DNA of 64,000 nt from positions 36,339,539-36,403,538 of the forward strand of contig NC_134888.1 in NCBI RefSeq assembly GCF_041734735.1. The letters are read 5' to 3'. Each line of letters begins with the position of its first letter. The first letter of the stretch is position 1. Source of the DNA: Babylonia areolata. Taxonomy: Eukaryota > Mollusca > Gastropoda > Neogastropoda > Buccinidae. The position numbers and the translations under genes are program-made. Under the pieces are notes generated by a model. The model worked only from the letters and a program-made list of their open reading frames with translations. It did no database searches and was not told the DNA's origin. Shown piece after piece: positions 21,869-32,473 of this stretch.

Positions 21869-22494
21869 AGTAAGTTCCTTTGTTTCTTGATTTCGACAAG
21901 CCTTGCTGCTTAATACACTGGCTGTACCCCATCCTCATGTTTCCTGCTTCCTCCAAAATTTTACGATTGTTCCTGTCAAAAACAAAACGGGGGCTCCACC
22001 GAAGTTGTGTACCGAACTAGCCTGCCCCCCCCCCCCCCCGCCCCCTCCCAACCCTACTGAACTGCCCCTGACCATGTTCGACAATGGTCATGGTGTTATT
22101 TTTAAACCTTAACATTTCAATTGTGTTTCTCTTCGCTATTTGGAGCCTTTTTCCTGAGATTTTTCAAATGAGATGCAACATGACAAGGTTTTCAGCAAAA
22201 TATGTGTCAGGTCATATGGTTGTATGTATGACGTAATCAAATCATAAATCAAATATGCAGAGGTGCACACAATTATAATTTTTACAATATGTAGACATGA
22301 TCTTAGTGAACATGTTACAACAGAGAAACTTTGTGTAACAATTAGTTTTGGGTCATAGTTACTTTTGTCACAGGATGACTACACTATTGGTGGCATGCCT
22401 GATTAAAAGATTTTTAAAAATGGGGCGACCCCCTGATTATAAAAGCACAATCCTCCCATGTTATGCATAGTTAAACAAATAACTGATTTACTGT
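21869..22494. other. Non-coding, probable 3' flank of the PIN-CXC gene
   Basis: The sequence is AT-rich, with a C-run at 22025-22050, and no coding sequence is recognised. The 17-bp sequence TTGGTGGCATGCCTGAT at 22387-22403 repeats the one at 20401-20417, just before the PIN-CXC start codon. Confidence 0.6.
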
Positions 22495-22509
22495 GACACG
22501 GATGTGCAG

Positions 22510-24845
22510 GTCACAAAACATCCCCGTCGACGGAGAAATGCTGAAAACGAAGGCGGAAGAACTGGCAGCATGTTCGTCGGCAGACTGGTAATGCTCTGAC
22601 GGGTGGCTACATCGATGGAAAAGAAGACATGGAATTTCGTTCAAAGCTGTGAGTGCAGAAAGGGCTTGTGTTGATGAAGAGGTGACTGATGCATGGGTTC
22701 AGGATGTCCTTCTGCCAACACTGAGGAAGTACGAGGCACAGGATGTGTATAACGTTGATGAAACGGCGCTTTTTTGGAGACTCCTTCCTGAAAAAACATT
22801 CTCATTCAAGGGAGACAGTTGCAGTGGAGGAAAGAGATCAAAGGACAGAATAACCATTCTGCTTTGTGCCAATATGGACGGTTCTGACAAGAGACCCCTC
22901 CTGACTATTGGAAAGTTCAACAGGCCACGTTGTTTGAAAGATGTGAAGACTCTCCCAGTTGACTACCGCGCGAACCTCTCCGCATGGATGACGACTGCTG
23001 TCTTTCAGGAATGGCTTCAGGATCTTGACAGACATGTACAGGCAAAAGAGAGAAATGTTGGTGATGGACAATTGTACGGTGCACCAAAAACTTCCAAGCT
23101 TGAGGGCAACAAAGATCCTGTTCCTCCCAGCAAATGCAACGTCAAAGCTGCAACCTCTTGATGTTGGCGTTATACGTAACCTGAAACTGCATTTCAGGAA
23201 GGCAGTGGTGTACAAGTTGCTGGCGCATGTCAACGCAGGAAAATCAGCGAAAGACTTCAAGCCCTCTCTCCTCGACGCCGTCTGTGTCCTGAAGCAGTCC
23301 TGGAACAAGGTCACACCTGCGACAATCGCCAACAGCTTTGGTAAAGCAGGCTTCAGAAAAGCTGATGGTGGACACGACAACTTGGATGATCACAACCCCC
23401 AAGATCACGAGGAACAAGAGCCTCTCCTTGCGCGATTGTTTGCAGAATGGAACATCGACCCATCGGAATATGTCAGTGTGGACGATGACGTCGCTACAGA
23501 AGCGCAAGCTACTTGCGCTTCTCCGCCGTCCACTTCCACAATGGTCGACGGAGATGCATCCGACGAAGAGGACAACTGTGGGGAAGGACTAGAAAGAATC
23601 TCAACAAGCTCTGCATTAGACTATTTAGAGAAACTGAAGAAGTTCTGTTTGCAGTCTGGTTGCAGTGATGACATCATGAGTCCCTTTAATAAGTTCAGTG
23701 ATTTGCTGGAAAAGCACATTGCAAGCCTTAAATCTCAGAGAACTATCACTGACTTTTTCAGAGCAATGCAGAAAGAAAAGGGAAACACACATGATGTAGA
23801 AGAAGACAGGATTGGTGAAGAAGAAAGGGAAGAATGGGTGAAAGAAGACACAGGAGGGAAGAAAGAATGGAAAGACGGGACGGAAGAAGACAGAGAAAAG
23901 GAAGAAAGGAAAGACGGGACGGAAGAAGACAGAGAAAAGGAAGAAAGGAAAGACGGGATGGAAGAAGACAGAGAGAAGGAAGAAGGGATGGAAGAGGACA
24001 GAGAGAAGGAAGAAGGGATGGAAGAGGACAGAGAGAAGGAAGAAGGGATGGAAGAAGACAGAGAGAAGGAAGAAAGGAAAGACGGGACGGAAGAAGACAG
24101 AGAGAAGGAAGAAGGGATGGAAGAGGACAGAGAGAAGGAAGAAGGGATGGAAGAAGACAGAGAGAAGGAAGAAAGGAAAGACGGGACGGAAGAAGACAGA
24201 GAAAAGGAAGAAGGGATGGAAGAGGACAGAGAGAAGGAAGAAGGGATGGAAGAAGACAGAGAGAAGGAAGAAGGGATGGAAGAGACGGTGGATGATGTCC
24301 AGTTTAGAGGGAGGGGGCAAGAACCGACGCAAAGTTTTATGCCCACGACTGCTGGCTGGCGTAGGCAGCAGTCTCGAAGACTGGGTCTCCCGGCGCCAAC
24401 CACTCTGCCAGAACGCCAAGCTAAAGGAGAACTCGGGATACCCACAAAAGTCGACAACATTATAGGGGACGGGAACTGTCTGTACAGAGCCCTAAGTTTT
24501 GAAGTGTGTGGCACACAGGAGCATCACAAGAACATAAGAGCACTAATAGTAGATTTGATGTGTAGACATGAGAAAGCATTCTCTGCCTATGTTGGGCATG
24601 ATTTGGGTGAATATATCTGCCGTCACGCTCTTCCAGCACGCTCCTGGGGGTCGGATGTAGAGATATTTGCGGCAGCGACATTGCTGCAGACAACTGTTGT
24701 TGTCTACACTGCAATATCTCCGACATCCAGGAAGTGGTTGTCACACCCCCCACTCTTCCCCCTACCCGGGATAGAAGTGAGCAAATACAAGATCTACCTT
24801 CGTAATCTGTGTCATCACTTCGAACGTGTTGTTAGCGTTGCATAA
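22510..24845 (+). pseudogene. pogo/Tigger DDE transposase fused to an OTU domain, copy 1
   Basis: The CENPB-type HTH part reads SQNIPVDGEML, then GWLHRWKRRHGISFK. DDE_1 core: YNVDETALFWRLLPEK (first Asp), LVMDNCTVHQ (second Asp) and KLQPLDVGVIRN (third Asp, 29 residues later). An acidic tail and a long charged repeat linker (EEDREKEE units) follow. The frame then ends with an OTU cysteine-protease domain: GDGNCLYRALSFEV (catalytic Cys), SWGSDVEIFAAATLLQTTVVVYT and NLCHHFERVVSVA (catalytic His). From 23025 to 24845 the catalytic end of the transposase, the linker and the OTU domain share one open frame of about 600 codons, so the fusion is direct. Upstream there is an in-frame TAA near 22592 and a frame change near 23060, so this copy is inactive. 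OTU enzymes remove ubiquitin; why a transposase would carry one is unknown. Confidence 0.9.
23870..24290. repeat. Minisatellite encoding an acidic linker (Tigger copy 1)
   Basis: Units of 30 and 39 bp built on GAAGAAGACAGAGAGAAGGA encode EEDREKEEGM and EEDREKEERKDGT. All units are multiples of three, so the frame is kept through the array. This joins the DDE and OTU parts and is likely a long charged, helical or disordered spacer. Confidence 0.92.
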
Positions 24846-25785
24846 GAGTATGCACATGCACAACTACAGTACATTACATGTACATGTACGAGAACAATTA
24901 AAAGACATTGACAGAAATGAAAACTTTATTTTTATTTACTAAACAGTTGTACAGGCAGTACGTTCATCAATCTGTTTTTATTTGAAATCTTAAACATAAT
25001 CATGATTACATTATTCATTAAAGAAAAAAAAAAACGTGTTCCCAAAATTTTTCCTTGGTAAGACTAGATTATTCACTGAATAACTCAGAATCTCTCTCTC
25101 TCTCTCTCTCTCCTAAGCCCTTTTTTGTTTGTTTGTTTGGTTGGTTGGGTTTTTTTTTTCTTTTCTTTTTTTTTTCTTTACCACATAGCCAGCGTTACAG
25201 TTGGGAAGCAAAAACAGTATTTTCATGTTCAAACAAACAAATCTGACATTGAAGGACACAAGCGCACTGGTGTATATTAACTCTACACATATACAGTATA
25301 TTCTGTGCAGGTCTTTAAGAGAAACCAGATATTTCTTAATTTAATGCAAAACATACACGAACTGAGAAAAAATAAATTTTTAAGCCTTTTTTTCATTAAA
25401 CTCGGTTATAAGAAATATTTTTCAAAATACTATCTTATACATGTATCCGACCTTTAGATTATATAAGAAAACTCGGATATAAGAAACCCCCCTTCGAGTT
25501 TCTTATAACCGGCGTGACGGATATAAGAAAACTCGGATATAAGAAACCAAAAAATGCTCCCCCCCTCGGGTTTCTTATATCCGGCGTGTACTGTAAGTGT
25601 CTGCTGTTCTGCATGTCAAATAGATTGGGGTGTACTGTAAAGTCATGTCGGCAAAGGTCCTTTTAAACTGATTTGAGGTCCTTATAAAGTCCTTTAAAGG
25701 TCCTTTTTTGGCTTCATGCCCACCACCTGGGAACCCTGCTTAAGCTGCACGCGTTTTGATAAAGTCTAGCGCGATCCCTGGTCAA

Positions 25786-26561
25786 GTTACACTGGCATTG
25801 AGCTGCAAACAACAGTACAGCGCTGGGACAAAAAAGCCAAGTCACGGGTTGCAGTGAAATGCCCAGCCATCGTGCATGAGTACAACAAATTCATGGGCAG
25901 GGTTGATCTGCTGGACTCGCTCACTGCTCTCTACAAGTTCCCCCCCATGAAGTCTCGACGTTGGTACATGTACATTTTTCTACACACACTGGCCATCACT
26001 TGCGTCAACGCGTGGCTGTGGTGCAAAAGACACTGTGCTCTTCTTCATGTGAAGCCAATGAAGCTTTCTGACTTCCAGTCTGAGGTGGCTGACGCCCTCA
26101 TCCTGTGCAAACGCCCTACTGGACGGCCAGCTGCTGCATCTCCTCCACCTTCAGCCCCAGTCAAAGTCAGCAAGCGCAAACCAGTGGCTGACGTTCGCTT
26201 TGACAAAAACCGACCACCTGCCTGTGTGGGGAGTCGGGGGCCGCTGCCAGCGGGGCCAGACCTTCATCAAATGCAAATGCAACGTGTTCCTCTGCCTCAA
26301 CAAGGACAGGAGCTGCTTTCTGAATTTCCACAAGAAATGAACAAAAAATAGTCAAGTCCCCATTGTATCATATATCATACACAGTGTAGTGAACCCCCAA
26401 AGCCCGGCGTATCATATATGATACATATCAGATTTCATAACTTTTTAACAAATAAACTTTTTTTTACCCACTTATTCCTTTTTTATATGTTGTGTTGTGT
26501 GTTGACTTCAATAACAAAGAAACATAATTTTCATTCAGGTGTGCTGGCTCTAGAGGGTTAA
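25786..26561 (+). pseudogene. piggyBac transposase (copy I), C-terminal part and right terminus
   Basis: The frame resumes exactly after the composite element with SYTGIELQTT and reaches the conserved EYNKFMGRVDLLDSL, which contains the third catalytic Asp (the family usually has MGGVD). A C-terminal Cys-rich domain is readable in a neighbouring frame near 26220-26340 (CKCNVFLCLNKDRSCF), so there is one frame change before it. At the right, CTCTAGAGGG is followed by TTAA at 26558-26561. Its reverse complement CCCTCTAGAG matches the left end of copy II at 27359. So the terminus and TTAA target are real and this is the right end of the element whose middle lies at 9886. Confidence 0.9.
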
Positions 26562-27122
26562 ATCGTTCATATTTTCAACTGTTGTAGTTGTATCGGCAAA
26601 GCAGTATTGTTTCATACTTGAAATTAGTGGAACTGATTTGAGTCAATTTGTTTTTAATTTCGGCAGTGTTTAAATCGTTCAAATTTTCATTTGTAGTAGT
26701 TGTATCGTTGCATTGGCAAAGCAGTATTGATTCATAACTGAATTTAGTGGAACTGATCGAGTATTTTTTTGCATGGATTATAATTTCATTTGCGTAAACA
26801 TGTTCAGGCCAGCTATACCATTCCAATTTAACATGTGCATTCCTTACATCCAACATCAGTAGCAAATCATTCATCATCAACAGCAAACCATTCAGCATCT
26901 GCAACAAATCAACAACAGCAGCAAACCAACCAATGTCTGCAGCAAAGCAATGATAATCAGTCCCAGTTACTTCAGTCAGGACAACAAGAACTTGAAAACA
27001 TTCGGAAACAACAAGAGACATTGTCAGCACAACAGGAAACACTCAAATCCCAAAACAAGCAGTTAAAATCAGAATTACAGGCAAGAACAATGTAGAAAGC
27101 AGAAAAGCTATACACAGACCTG
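26562..27122. other. 112-bp imperfect tandem duplication and a Gln-rich coiled-coil frame
   Basis: AAATCGTTCATATTTTCA (26560) and AAATCGTTCAAATTTTCA (26672) start two similar units of about 112 bp. Further right a plus-strand frame, 26835-27095, reads with many Gln and Asn, then ELENIRKQQETLSAQQETL and KSQNKQLKSELQ, a likely coiled coil. I recognise neither as part of a named gene. The frame could be a fragment of a larger protein. Confidence 0.4.
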
Positions 27123-27358
27123 AAATGAAATTAAATTAAATTATGGTGCTTAGAGCCTCGCCGACCACTAAGGCCATCTCAAGGCTATCGCCGCGTTAAT
27201 AAGTACTACAAGGATAAAAAAACAAACAATTAAAACGAGTCACCACTTCAAAGTTTCCACTCCAAAGTTTTAAAAAAAAACTTCCATAGTTTAAAACCTT
27301 CAAATCTGGTTAAAAATGTTCATTTCTTTTAAGAAGTCCATCAGCGCCCACGGAGGGA
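27123..27358 (-). mobile_element. LINE-A 3' stub abutting a piggyBac terminus
   Basis: About 236 bp of the same LINE 3' end as at 13922 (tail, GCCTCGCCGACCAC stem motif, then the start of the C-terminal coding region). It ends precisely where CCCTCTAGAG of piggyBac copy II begins; the TTAA expected there is absent. The tail is extended by AAATT units. No clear target duplication is visible beyond ACC. Confidence 0.88.
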
Positions 27359-29210
27359 CCCTCTAGAGCCATACGTAGCGAATCTGCTACACTTCAAAAA
27401 TAGTCTTGAGTAGAGCAAACTAAAGGCAGCATCAACAAGGGAGACAACTGCAGTCTGGCACAAGAGGCTGAACCTTGCCAGAGTTATATTCCTTTCTCCT
27501 GCAGCTGGTGCCAGAAAGTGTGACATCACTTACTCTTTGATGGTTCCACGTGGTTGCCAGCTGCTGAAACTGCTCCAGACAAAATCCATCCTGAACTGAC
27601 TGAAAGTAAGTCCAGCTTCCTTTCTAATAAGTTATTTTATTAAGAAACAAAGGCAACTAACATATTATATAGTCATAGTTTTATATTCTTTCATATTTTT
27701 GTAAGATTGGAATGCTAAAGATTGGTGTAGCACATATGCTACAACGGGCACTGCCTGCTTTGCCATGTAGCATTTGTGATACAATGGGCTTTAGTGTCAG
27801 TGAACTTTATCACATGCATAACTGTTGGTGTTCTTCAGCATTTTATTATACAAAATTTGTGCATTATTTTAATTAAACCACAGTTTGTTTCTGCAGAGAT
27901 GAACATGTTTTTTAATTGTAGCGATAATTATGAGAGTTCTCAATGCTCAAAAGTATTTTTTTATGTCTACAGATGTCAACCAATGCTCCTATACAAGACA
28001 TACTTGATGCTGCTGGCCTCGATGACAGTGAGTTTGAGCTATCCTCAGAAGATGAATATGTTCCCTCCAGAGAAGAACTCAGACAACTGGAAGAAGAATC
28101 AGATGATGAAGAGCCCATTACACCTACCAGGAAGACGAACAGGAAGAGGAAAACAGCTGACTGGGATGATGAGGATGATATTCCTTTGGCAGCTATGCAT
28201 TGGGATGAAAACAACCATGGCTATTGGGAAGATGAAGACGACATGCCACTGGCTCCTTTCATGCTAGAAGAGGCAAATGGAGGAGATCCAGATTTGGAAG
28301 ATGCTCTTCAAAAACCCATCTGGACTGACATGCCTTTCCAGGAACCTGACTGTACATTCACAGGTGATCTTGAACAGCCTCCTGAAGATGGAATTCTGAA
28401 GACACCTTATGCATACTTCAGATAACTCATCACTGATGAGATGTTGGAGAATGCTGAGATACAAACAAACATATACTCCATCCAAAAAGAAGGGATCACG
28501 GTCAAGATGACCAAGAAAGAAACTGAGGTCTTCATTGGGATGTATCTTCGTATGGGTCTTGTTCAGGCCTATTCTGTGCGGGCATACTGGGAATCAGCAA
28601 CACGCTATGCTCCTGTTGCTGATGCAATGGCCAGAGAAAAGTTCAAAAAACTTGCCAGCACATTACACTTTGCAGACAACCTGCAGGTAAGAGAAGAGGA
28701 GAAAATGGGTGACAAGCTCTGGAAGATCCGCCCTTGGATGGATGGGTTACAAAGAGCTTTGGACAAGATCCCTCCTGCAGAGCACAACTCGGTCGATGAA
28801 ATAATGGTACCCTTCAAAGGCCGCTCATCGTTAAAACAATACATGCAAAAGAAGCCCCACAAATGGGGTTTCAAAATGTGGGGTAGGTGCGGCAGTTCTG
28901 GAATTTTATACCAGTTTGATGTCTACCAAGGTTCATCCACAAAGAAATCAAATGAACACAATTCGCATGGGATTAGTGGTGAGGTTGTTCTCCAAATGAC
29001 TTCAAAGTTGCCAGAAGGCATGGACTACAAGATCTTCGGTGACAATTTCTTTACAAATCTGCCTCTTGTGAAGACCTTGAAGGAAAAGTCCATGCTGTAC
29101 GTGGGCACAGTGCGCACAAACAGGCTAAAGGGATGTCAGCTCAAGAGTGAGAAGGAAGTGAAAAAAGAGGGAAGAGGCTCACAAGACACAAAGGTTGAGG
29201 TCAACCACTG
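27359..29210 (+). pseudogene. piggyBac transposase (copy II), 5' terminus to catalytic core
   Basis: The left terminus CCCTCTAGAGCCA is at 27359. A splice acceptor (TATGTCTACAG) sits directly before the ATG at 27973. The N-terminus is acidic (DDSEFELSSEDEYVPS, EESDDEEP). One in-frame TAA at 28423 separates it from the core in the same frame: IGMYLRMGLVQAYSVRAYW, HNSVDEIMVPFKGRSSLKQY (first catalytic Asp region), KPHKWGFKMWGRC and IFGDNFFTNLPLV (second Asp), ending at KEGRGSQDTKVEVNH. The last third, including the MGGVD motif and the Cys-rich domain, is missing; sequence unlike copy I begins at 29214. It is the same family as copy I and supplies the half that copy I lacks in this window. Confidence 0.88.
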
Positions 29211-29337
29211 AGATCATATTTACATAGAGCGCGCGAGGCGCTGCGTGAGCGACGCCACAGCCGCGCGAACTTTCCGCCATGTTGGACACCTCCCCGTACA
29301 CCGGCCTTTTGTAAGAGAGTGAGAACAGAGTACAACA

Positions 29338-32229
29338 ATGTCCGGAACGTTTTGTGCAGCCTGGGGCTGTTTCAACAGACAAAAGAAAGGGAAATCTTTT
29401 CACAGGTTCATACCTATAATTTTCTTGATATTAATGAGTAAAAAACTAAAGAAAGGATGATTGACTTTACCCCAAACATCCTGGGAAATTTGCAAAAGTA
29501 TGGTTGTCTCAGGTGACTGTGTTTGTGTGCGTCATTGTGTGTGTAGGGGTGTGTGTGTGTAGGTAGGTGTGTGTGTGTGTATAACTGTTGGTGGTGGTGG
29601 TGTGTGTGTGTGTTGGGTTATGGAGGTCTTACGACTGTCAGTTTGTGCGTGTCTGTATGTAGGCCTATGTGTGTGTATGGTGCATGATTCGGTGTGTGCA
29701 AGTGTGTGTGTGTGTGTGTGCATGTGTGTATGTGTGTGCGCGCGCGCGCGCGTGTGTTTATTATAACCTTAAGTATAAGGGAAGTAAAAATGTTTTGATG
29801 AACACTCCAATGACAAAATAAACTTGAATTATTCGTGTTTTGTAATCAGATTCCCGAAGGACAAAGAGAGAAGAAGACAATGGGTTGCAGCCCTGAAGAG
29901 GGAGGGATTTCAAGCTACCGACTACTCCAGGATCTGTGGTGACCACTTTGAAAAGCAATGCTACAATCCATCTGGCCTCTTGAAGCACACAGCTGTTCCC
30001 ACCATCTTTAACTTTCCTGCTCACTTGCAAAAGGTAATATTAAAATTCATTTACAACATCTCTTCTGCATGGGGTAGTTTGTATATTAAAATATTATTTA
30101 TTTTTCAGAATGCCGCACTTTTCTTTTACCTGCATGAATTACAACAAATCATGTTAAAAATGGAACTAGAATCCCCTATAACCCCTACAAAATGAAACGT
30201 ATTAACATTGTTTTGATTTTATTTCTCTCTCTCCCTGTGATGTGTGTGTGTGTGTAAGTAATTGCTTTGAGCAATTACATTATAATGCTTGTATGTAAGT
30301 ATGCATGCATATGTGTGTGTGTTTGAGCAGTCACTTACATATAATGCTTGTATGTATGCATGCAGGTGCATGTATATGACCGTATGTATGTATGTGCCTG
30401 TATCCTAAATTACAAAATGGTGTAATGCTGACTGTGTCCATTGTGTGTTCAGTGCAGGAACTGGGGACAGTTCATGACCTCCAAGCTGCTGGAGGACACC
30501 AGGACCCACCCAGTGGCAATGACGAGACCAGTGATGAGGAGGGCCCTGTGCCACCAGCTGACGACTCTTCCCCTGACCAGTCTGAGGAGGAACTAGAGGA
30601 AGAGGAGCCTTCGGTCCAGACAGCGAAGGATGGCACTCAGTGGTGCAGTGTGCCAAAATCAAGATCAGGCAAAATGCCAGCCAAAAATGTATTTCATAGG
30701 CCCCCAAACCAACTCCTGGGATGCCAAAATGTAATGATACCATCACAGGCCTTTAAGTTGTTTATTTCAGATAAGATTATATCAGATGTAGTCAAGTACA
30801 CCAACATTGAAGGTCAAAGGATCAAAAAGGAAGCATGGGTCTCCATGGATCAAGTTGAGTGTGAGGCTCTCATTGGAATTTTGCTTTTCCTGGGCACCAA
30901 AAAGCACAACTTACTTTCCACTGAGGAGATATGGGATTCTGTGTATGGTCATGGCATTGTTCGAGCATGCATGAGTCGGAGAAGATTCCAAACCCTCATG
31001 ACGGTTTGACGACAAATCAACAAGAACTGCCAGGAGACATCTTTGCTCCATTCAGGGATGTCTGGAATTACTTCCAGAAATCCCTTAAGGACCATTACAT
31101 CCCAGGTCCCCTGCTCACTGTTGATGAACAACTTGTTCCATTCAGAGGCAGGTGCAGTTTCCTCCAGTACCTTCCATCCAAACCTGACAGGTATGGCATC
31201 AAGGTGTTCTGGATCGCTGATGCAGAGCGAAATTTTCCTCTGTTTGGTGTCCCATACCTGGGTCGGCCAGCTGGTCAAGACAGGCAGGTCAATCTTGGCC
31301 GCAACATCGCCATTGAGCTGGCCACCCCATTCTTCAAGAGTGGAAGAAATGTCACATGTGACAATTATTTCACCGACTTCCAGCTAGCTGAGACGCTGTT
31401 GAAGAATGGATTGACTCTTGTGGGTACTGTAAGAGGGAACAAGCGGTTCTTGCCCGATTCCTTGAAAACAGGGCGGCATCTTGCCTTGCATGACAGCGAG
31501 TTCTCATACACTGCAGATACCACTGTCGTTCGCTATCAAAGCAAAAGGAGAAAGAATGTCATTGTTCTGAGTACCATGCACAACAGTGGTATTGTGCCTG
31601 AAGTGGAAAACCCCAAGAACAAACCAGAAATTGTGCTTTTCTACAATTCCACCAAGGGAGCAGTTGATGCAGTGGACAAGATGGCCCATGCGTGTTCAGT
31701 AAAACGCAAAACCCAGCGGTGGCCAATGGTCATGTTCTTCAATATTCTGGACTTGGCCACCATTGCTGCTCGGGTCATTTGGAGCATGAGGTTTCCAGAA
31801 CATCCTCATGCTACGAAAGACGGGCGTTCTGCTTTTATTCGGAGCATTAGTGAGCAGCTGATGCATGCCCGAATCAAAGAGCGCATGGGACAAGTTGTGA
31901 TGAGCAGAAATCTTCTACAGACTGCGGAGAAGATCACCAACAGGCTTGATACCACGACTGAGAACATGCCTAAATGCAGAACATCTGGAAAGGCACCGCT
32001 TCCAGTAGCTGGGCAGAAATGACCTGCATCTGGTCAAGGCACCAGCACAGCTGGCTCAAACCAATCCAAGAAGCCAAAGCGGTGCTTGTTCTGCCATTGG
32101 AGATTGGACAGAAAGACAAAGCAGACGTGCTGTGAGTGTGAGCAGTTCATTTGCCCAGATCACACATGCAAAATATGTCCAGAGTGCTTCAAAAAAGTGG
32201 GCAGCAGTCAGATTGAAGAGGCGCACTGA
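29338..32229 (+). pseudogene. THAP-piggyBac fusion transposase (spliced, broken)
   Basis: Exon 1 (29338-29405) encodes MSGTFCAAWGCFNRQKKGK, the C-x4-C start of a THAP zinc finger. Exon 2 (29850-30033) completes it: RFPKDKERRRQWVAALKR and ICGDHFEKQCYN (C-x2-H). The join (AG then GTTCAT; acceptor TGTAATCAG) keeps the frame. Exon 2 ends in phase 0 (AAG then GTAATA). The piggyBac exon begins in phase 0 after TTCAGTGCAG at 30458: acidic region, MGFCVW-side shift near 31000, then GPLLTVDEQLVPFRGRCSFL, CDNYFTDFQLAETLL and GAVDAVDKMAH. An in-frame TGA at 32020 is followed by a Cys-rich domain, CLFCHWRLDRKTKQTCCEC and CPDHTCKICPECF. Near 31005 sequence is lost and the frame changes, so it is inactive. 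THAP domains usually occur in P-element-type proteins; here one may direct DNA binding of a piggyBac. Confidence 0.75.
29520..29758. repeat. GT-rich microsatellite in the THAP-piggyBac first intron
   Basis: GT runs interrupted by GTAGG and GGT units fill most of 29520-29758 and end in a short CG run. They lie within the 444-bp intron between the two THAP exons, so they need not affect the protein. Confidence 0.85.
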
Positions 32230-32248
32230 ACAGTTAACTGATTCAGTG

Positions 32249-32429
32249 TATGAGCCTGTGCTGTCCATAGCACTAGTGGTTTTGAGCCTGTGTTGTCCAG
32301 GGCACTAGTGGTTATGACCCTGTGCTTCCATAGCACAAGTGTTTGAACCTGTGCTGTCATAACACTAGTGTTGAGCCCATGCGCTGTCCATAGCACCAAT
32401 ATTTGAGCCTTTGCTGTGGACAATACCAA
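32249..32429. repeat. Minisatellite, about six 30-bp units
   Basis: Units beginning TGAGCCTGTGCTGTCCATAG and containing CACTAGTG repeat with drift right after the THAP-piggyBac stop. Each unit holds a small stem (GCACTAGTG and relatives). It may be the 3' subterminal region of that element. Confidence 0.85.
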
Positions 32430-32473
32430 AGGAACCAAACAACAGGTCAGCACCATGTCAGAGAGAGAGAAAT

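Larger units (their letters stand above)
22495..25593 (+). mobile_element. Tigger-OTU element, copy 1 (5'-truncated)
   Basis: The left edge falls in the intron of the transposase gene: the acceptor GATGTGCAG ends at 22509, exactly as in copy 2. The HTH exon and left inverted repeat are missing. The right end is a pogo/Tigger terminus rich in GGATATAAGAAA (25470-25593), ending GGCGTGTACTG followed by TA. Within it, two near-identical segments (GGATATAAGAAAACTCGGATA) form an internal repeat. The element sits inside the hAT-bounded composite, near its right end. Confidence 0.85.
10336..25780. mobile_element. 15.4-kb composite bounded by hAT-type inverted repeats
   Basis: The left end CAGGGATCGCG (10336-10346) and right end CGCGATCCCTG (25770-25780) are perfect 11-bp inverted repeats. 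GTCAA precedes the left end (10331-10335) and follows the right end (25781-25785). Removing the insert and one GTCAA leaves a continuous piggyBac reading frame, which is strong evidence that both ends were inserted in one event. CAGGG fits the hAT terminal consensus, and a hAT C-terminal domain lies just inside the left end. hAT target duplications are usually 8 bp, although 5-bp subgroups are listed in repeat classifications. The interior holds several other elements. Whether they were carried in or arrived later is not settled by the sequence. Confidence 0.85.

Noticed and set aside
23625-24514. Minus-strand frames of about 260 codons rich in FFLLSVFFHPF or SSSIPSSFSL
   Set aside because: They are reverse readings of the EEDREKEE-coding repeat in Tigger copy 1.
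10331-25785. An 8-bp hAT target duplication
   Set aside because: Only GTCAA (5 bp) is shared; extending left (TGT) or right (GTT) does not match.
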